DNA of 46,182 nucleotides, taken from Psychromonas sp. psych-6C06 (GTDB lineage: Bacteria > Pseudomonadota > Gammaproteobacteria > Enterobacterales > Psychromonadaceae). The notes beneath the pieces are model-generated. The model ran no database searches, was not told where the DNA came from, and was given only the letters and a program-made list of their open reading frames with translations. Made by a program: the position numbers and the translations under genes. The stretch covers positions 1 through 46,182 of the forward strand of contig NZ_PIZM01000016.1 of NCBI RefSeq assembly GCF_002835465.1. Reading direction: 5' to 3'. This document shows positions 42,331 through 46,182 of this stretch, in pieces; positions within the stretch are counted from its first letter, which is position 1, and each line of letters begins with the position of its first letter.

Positions 42331-42957
42331 TTAGTGGCAACTACCGCAGCATCCTTCTGGCGATGCATCCATCTTTTCTTTGACTTCATCATGGCTATGA
42401 CCACCACAACACTCTTCACCTTCAGCATGTTTACTTTTATCGCCACCACAACATTCGTGATCGGCATGATCATGGCTAGAGCATGAACCCCCATGTTGAT
42501 GAATGTGGCCATGTGCCAACTCTTCCGGTGTCGCTTCGCGAACAGCAACCACTTCACCAACAAACTGAAGTGCCATTCCTGCAAGAGGATGATTTGCATC
42601 GATGCTCACCATTTCATCGGTTACTTCTGTTACTTCAACAGTGCGTGGGCCTTGGTCTGTATCTGCTTGAAAAGACATGCCAACTTCAATGGTATCTACA
42701 CCTTGAAAGAGATCGCGCGGTACTTGTTGTACTAAAGCTTCTTGAAATTCGCCGTAAGCATCTTGAGCTTCAAGTTTTACGTCAAACTTATCACCCACTT
42801 CTTTACCTGCTAATTCAGCTTCAAGGCCTGGTACTAAGTAACCTGCCCCCTGAATAAACTCAAGTGGTGCGCCATTTTCTGTGCTATCAAGCGCATTACC
42901 ATCAACTTCTGCAACACCAAAGTGGATTGATACCACTACATCATTTTCAATTTTCAT
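42331..42957 (-). CDS. slyD: FKBP-type peptidyl-prolyl isomerase SlyD
   Basis: Cytoplasmic prolyl isomerase/chaperone that also binds nickel for hydrogenase maturation in E. coli. 208 residues from the ATG at 42957. The FKBP fold (1-70 and about 120-150) is interrupted by the insert-in-flap chaperone domain. The tail from about 150 is rich in His and Cys (HECCGGDKSKHAEGEECCGG, ending CCGSCH) and is the metal-binding arm. The frame is open to 42996, but the internal ATG lies one base after the yheV stop codon, so the pair is translationally coupled. Confidence 0.95.
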   Translation of the reverse strand: MKIENDVVVSIHFGVAEVDGNALDSTENGAPLEFIQGAGYLVPGLEAELAGKEVGDKFDVKLEAQDAYGEFQEALVQQVPRDLFQGVDTIEVGMSFQADTDQGPRTVEVTEVTDEMVSIDANHPLAGMALQFVGEVVAVREATPEELAHGHIHQHGGSCSSHDHADHECCGGDKSKHAEGEECCGGHSHDEVKEKMDASPEGCCGSCH

Positions 42958-42958
42958 T

Positions 42959-43210
42959 CTATTTCTCACTGTTTTCCGCTGGGTCAAATACACCAATCAT
43001 CTGTTCAAATTGGCGTGTTGCCGCTGATGCTTGTGTCGGTGTTTGTGCCTGTGTAAAACTACATGACACACATATTAATGTTTCTACCGCATTTTCTAGT
43101 GTCAGTGCAACGCTGTCAAGTGTGTTGCATTTAGGGCAACTAGCGCCTGCAATGAAACGTTTTTTATTTTTGGATAAGCTCATAAATTTTTCTGCCAATG
43201 AATCAATCAC
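42959..43210 (-). CDS. yheV: YheV-family zinc-ribbon protein
   Basis: 83 residues (E. coli YheV 66). KKRFIAGASCPKC and LICVSC give the paired Cys knuckles of a zinc ribbon, and QMIGVF near the C-terminus is conserved. Function unknown. It is upstream of slyD with one base between stop and start, and divergent from yheS, which keeps the slyD-yheV-yheS neighbourhood of E. coli; kefB and kefG, which lie between yheV and yheS there, are missing. Confidence 0.9.
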   Translation of the reverse strand: MIDSLAEKFMSLSKNKKRFIAGASCPKCNTLDSVALTLENAVETLICVSCSFTQAQTPTQASAATRQFEQMIGVFDPAENSEK

Positions 43211-43308
43211 ATCATAGTAATCAAATTAACTTTCATTACCAGTAGCTATGGCTCAACTTTATAAAATTCGTTATTATCCATCCCCCATTATTTCAGAGAA
43301 AGTTATTT

Positions 43309-45219
43309 ATGATTGTTGCAAGTAATATCGAATTTATCCGTGGTGGTAAACCCCTATTAAAAGATGCCAGTGCAACAATCAATCCTCGTCAAAAGGTAGG
43401 GCTTGTGGGCGCAAATGGCTGTGGGAAGTCGAGTTTTTTCACACTATTAAAACAAGAAACGCATGTTGATGGTGGTGATCTTACTATTCCACATCATTGG
43501 CGATTAGCGAGTGTGGCACAGGAAACCCCTGCACTTGATAAAAACGCCCTACAATATGTCATAGATGGTGACCGAGAGTTTCGTGCATTACAACAAAAGC
43601 TAAATGAAGCAGAAGCCGAAGATAATGGTACTAAAATAGCTGAGATGCATATCCAACTTGATAATGCTGGTGGTTACACCATTGAATCTCGTGCTGCGGA
43701 ACTACTTGCGGGATTAGGGTTTAGCGAACAGGCGCAAGGGCGTTCAGTAAGTGACTTCTCGGGTGGTTGGCGTATGCGATTAAATCTGGCGCAAGCACTG
43801 CTTTGTCCATCTGATCTATTGTTACTCGATGAACCGACCAACCATTTAGATTTAGATGCGGTTATCTGGCTGGAAAAATGGCTTCGACAATACCCTGGTA
43901 CGTTAATTTTGATCTCACATGATAGAGATTTTATCGATAGCATTGTAGATAAGATTATTCACATTGAGCAAAACAAACTGCATGAATATACGGGGAACTA
44001 CACCAGTTTTGAGCGCCAACGTGCAGAGAAGTTAGCGCAGCAACAATCTTCCTATGAGAAACAACAAACACAGATGCAACATATGCAAAGTTACATCGAC
44101 CGTTTCCGATATAAAGCAAGCAAAGCAAAACAAGCGCAAAGTCGTATAAAAGCGCTAGAAAAAATGGAACAATTATTACCTGCGCATTTAGATAATCAAT
44201 TTAGCTTTTCTTTTCGTGAGCCTGACGCTTTACCGTTACCACTATTAACACTTGAAAAAGTAAGTGCGGGTTACGATGAATTATTAATCCTCGATCAAAT
44301 AAAATTAAATCTAGTACCAGGTAGCCGCATTGGTTTATTAGGGCGGAATGGAGCGGGTAAATCAACGTTAATTAAATTGCTTTCAGATCAACTGAAACCA
44401 AAATCAGGTAAGTTAGAGATAAACCCAAATGCAAAGATTGGCTACTTTGCACAGCATCAATTAGAGTTTTTACGCTTAGACGAAACCCCACTTCAACATC
44501 TATCGCGTTTAGCCCCAGATGAAAAAGAGTTACCATTACGTAACTTCCTGGGTAGCTTTGGTTTCCAAGGTGATAAAGCATTAGACATAGTTGCTCCCTT
44601 TTCTGGTGGAGAAAAGGCGCGTTTAGTTTTAGCGCTGTTAGTGTGGCAAAAGCCCAACTTATTGTTACTCGATGAACCAACCAACCATTTAGATTTAGAG
44701 ATGCGCCATGCACTTACTGTTGCACTGCAAGCTTTTGAAGGCGCAATGGTTGTGGTTTCGCATGATAGACACTTATTACGTACCACAACCGATGATCTTT
44801 ATTTAGTGCATGATAAAAAAGTAGAACCATTCTCTGGCGATTTAGATGATTATCATCAATGGTTGGCTGATCAGCAACGTATAGAAAAACAAGCAGAACA
44901 AAGTGAAGAAAAAGCGCCTTCAGCAAGTGTGAACCGTAAAGATCAAAAAAGACTAGAAGCTGAGTTTAGAAAAAAATTAACACCTTATAAGAAACAGCTT
45001 ACGACATCAGAAAAACAGATGGATGAATATGCTACTCGTTTATCAGAAATAGAAGACAAGTTAGGTGACAGCTCCTTATATGACCAAGAGAACAAAAAGC
45101 AATTGACGGATCTATTAAAAGAACAGGGGGAAATTAAAGATAACCTTGAAGAGGCTGAAATGTTATGGATGGTTGCTCAAGAACAAATAGAGTTATTACA
45201 GTCTGAATTTGAGGCTTGA
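43309..45219 (+). CDS. yheS: ABC-F family ATPase YheS
   Basis: Soluble ribosome-associated ABC-F protein, 636 residues (E. coli YheS 637). It has two ATPase domains: GANGCGKSS with FSGGWRMR and LLLDEPTNHLDLDA, then GRNGAGKST with FSGGEKAR and LLLDEPTNHLDLEM. The charged P-site tRNA-interaction linker is at about 235-300, and a C-terminal coiled coil at about 540-636. No membrane segments are present. ABC-F proteins resolve stalled translation; YheS in E. coli acts on particular nascent-chain stalls. Confidence 0.95.
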   Translation: MIVASNIEFIRGGKPLLKDASATINPRQKVGLVGANGCGKSSFFTLLKQETHVDGGDLTIPHHWRLASVAQETPALDKNALQYVIDGDREFRALQQKLNEAEAEDNGTKIAEMHIQLDNAGGYTIESRAAELLAGLGFSEQAQGRSVSDFSGGWRMRLNLAQALLCPSDLLLLDEPTNHLDLDAVIWLEKWLRQYPGTLILISHDRDFIDSIVDKIIHIEQNKLHEYTGNYTSFERQRAEKLAQQQSSYEKQQTQMQHMQSYIDRFRYKASKAKQAQSRIKALEKMEQLLPAHLDNQFSFSFREPDALPLPLLTLEKVSAGYDELLILDQIKLNLVPGSRIGLLGRNGAGKSTLIKLLSDQLKPKSGKLEINPNAKIGYFAQHQLEFLRLDETPLQHLSRLAPDEKELPLRNFLGSFGFQGDKALDIVAPFSGGEKARLVLALLVWQKPNLLLLDEPTNHLDLEMRHALTVALQAFEGAMVVVSHDRHLLRTTTDDLYLVHDKKVEPFSGDLDDYHQWLADQQRIEKQAEQSEEKAPSASVNRKDQKRLEAEFRKKLTPYKKQLTTSEKQMDEYATRLSEIEDKLGDSSLYDQENKKQLTDLLKEQGEIKDNLEEAEMLWMVAQEQIELLQSEFEA

Positions 45220-45282
45220 GTTTTGAACTGAGCTTGGTCATAATCAGCGCCAAATTAAACGAACGATACATAAGGGAATAAA

Positions 45283-45570
45283 ATGAGCTTTGAATCTAAT
45301 GAATACTTTGACGGAAATGTAAAATCAATTGCATTCCAAACAGCGACCTTACCAGCAACAGTTGGTGTAATGGAGATCGGTGAATATACATTTGGTACAG
45401 ATGCGTATGAATACATGACAGTGGTTAGCGGAAGCTTAACAGTAAGATATGCTGGTGAGACTGAATGGAAAACGTTTAATGCAGGTGAAACCTTTGAAGT
45501 TGAAGCGAATTCAAGCTTTGATGTAAAAGTAACAGTACAAACTGCTTACCTTTGCCTTTACAAAAAGTAA
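45283..45570 (+). CDS. ppnP: pyrimidine/purine nucleoside phosphorylase PpnP
   Basis: 95 residues (E. coli PpnP/YaiE 94), a single cupin. [29 protein letters not shown] and [12 protein letters not shown] match the family closely. It splits nucleosides with phosphate to free base and ribose-1-phosphate. AAGGGA upstream supports the start. It follows yheS by 63 bases and ends in its own terminator. Confidence 0.94.
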   Translation: MSFESNEYFDGNVKSIAFQTATLPATVGVMEIGEYTFGTDAYEYMTVVSGSLTVRYAGETEWKTFNAGETFEVEANSSFDVKVTVQTAYLCLYKK

Positions 45571-45585
45571 TTGCTAAAAAGTTTT

Positions 45586-45611
45586 AAAAAAGGAGCTTCG
45601 GCTCCTTTTTT
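45586..45611 (+). terminator. ppnP terminator
   Basis: Eleven-bp stem AAAAAAGGAGC / GCTCCTTTTTT with a TTCG tetraloop. Confidence 0.95.
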
Positions 45612-45776
45612 GTTTTTATAAGCCCACAGCCACGATAACGAACATAGAATTGAGCATGTTCAAAAGGGCATTAGCCCGCAAGTATTTCCAATATCGAAAA
45701 AACTGGATGAAATTAACTCATTTTGATGGGTATTTAATCACTTAGTCATTAAATTGAAATAAACCGTAATTAACGC

Positions 45777-45804
45777 TTGCCAAGGCTTCCTCAATCCCTA
45801 TAAT
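45777..45804 (+). promoter_or_regulatory. rRNA operon promoter P1
   Basis: TTGCCA (45777-45782), 16 bases, TATAAT (45799-45804), then a GC-rich discriminator GCGACCCC as expected for a growth-rate and ppGpp controlled rRNA promoter. AT-rich DNA upstream could serve as UP element. Confidence 0.8.
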
Positions 45805-45912
45805 GCGACCCCACAGACACGGACGGCAACGCAAGTTACCAACCAAGTCCAAAGCAACAAACTCAATGAGTTTGAGTCATCAAAAGCATTTTAAGTAATT
45901 TAAAATAAACGA

Positions 45913-45940
45913 TTGACAAGCTTCAAAGGTAGCGTATTAT
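45913..45940 (+). promoter_or_regulatory. rRNA operon promoter P2
   Basis: TTGACA (45913-45918), 16 bases, TATTAT (45935-45940), about 135 bases downstream of P1, followed by ACGCACC. Confidence 0.8.
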
Positions 45941-45975
45941 ACGCACCTCGCTGATACGGCCTAGCCGGTAAGCAC

Positions 45976-46182
45976 GCTCTTTAACAATTTAATCAAACAA
46001 TCTGTGTGAGCATTGATAGTAGATTTCAAAATAGTCCTTCGGGACAAAAAATCAATATCAGTGACACACGAATTAATTCATTAATAGGTCGAAAAGATTT
46101 ATCTTTTTGATGATTAACGAGACGTATTGAACTTGTTCAATCGTAGTTAATTCAGAATAACAAATCGTTACTTATTTAGGTT
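45976..46182 (+). promoter_or_regulatory. rRNA leader with boxA antitermination site
   Basis: GCTCTTTAACAATTT at 45976-45990 is the rRNA boxA that recruits NusB/S10 antitermination. GTCC-TTCG-GGAC at 46034-46045 is a compact UUCG hairpin. The remainder to the window end is leader with no 16S start visible, so the 16S gene lies just beyond. Confidence 0.85.

Overview
The window is chromosomal DNA of a marine-type gammaproteobacterium. The AT-rich composition, the gene content (NfuA, GlmU, DeaD, SlyD-YheV-YheS, BioH-ComF, PpnP) and the rRNA leader with an enterobacterial/vibrio-like boxA all fit Alteromonadales/Vibrionales. A Psychromonas-like organism is my guess, but the sequence alone does not prove the genus. 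There is no phage, insertion sequence or CRISPR array.

The segment lies between two rRNA operons in the same orientation. It opens just after a 23S gene, with the 23S-5S spacer, a 5S gene and its terminator. It closes inside the leader of a second operon (promoters P1 and P2, boxA, a UUCG hairpin), just before a 16S gene. The first 0.9 kb after the 5S holds debris: an inverted 5S fragment, a second copy of the 5S tail plus terminator, and a duplicated AT-rich block.

Region by region. 0.9-3.0 kb: a cytoplasmic heparinase II/III-type oligosaccharide lyase. 3.7-7.0 kb: a DMT exporter, an Lrp-type regulator and a long-type 2-isopropylmalate synthase (leuA), whose leader carries a hairpin loop complementary to the leuA Shine-Dalgarno. 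7.1-8.8 kb: acuI with a NemR/AcuR-type TetR regulator and two near-identical operators. 8.9-15.9 kb: a chemoreceptor with a periplasmic c-type heme motif, a DUF1275 protein, a YfeH-like transporter, an Old Yellow Enzyme and a Kef-type antiporter. 15.9-21.2 kb: envelope and secreted proteins (beta-barrel proteins, dienelactone hydrolase, a PEP-CTERM-like protein) and a LysR regulator. 21.3-24.1 kb: a three-gene unit of secreted proteins (MBL-fold hydrolase, unknown, histidine-rich) divergent from the LysR gene. 24.4-30.9 kb: a ThrE-type exporter and a GsiABCD-like peptide/glutathione ABC importer. 31.5-45.6 kb: mostly housekeeping genes (asd, nadE, glmU, deaD, yjeH-like, nfuA, comF, bioH, two small genes of which one looks like a minimal flagellar rod protein, slyD, yheV, yheS, ppnP).

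The observations most worth checking are the leuA leader (candidate translational riboswitch), the orphan minus-strand terminator downstream of glmU (candidate small RNA), the apparent ATT or CTG start of comF, the heme-motif chemoreceptor, the paired TetR operators around acuI, and the secreted MBL/His-rich operon.
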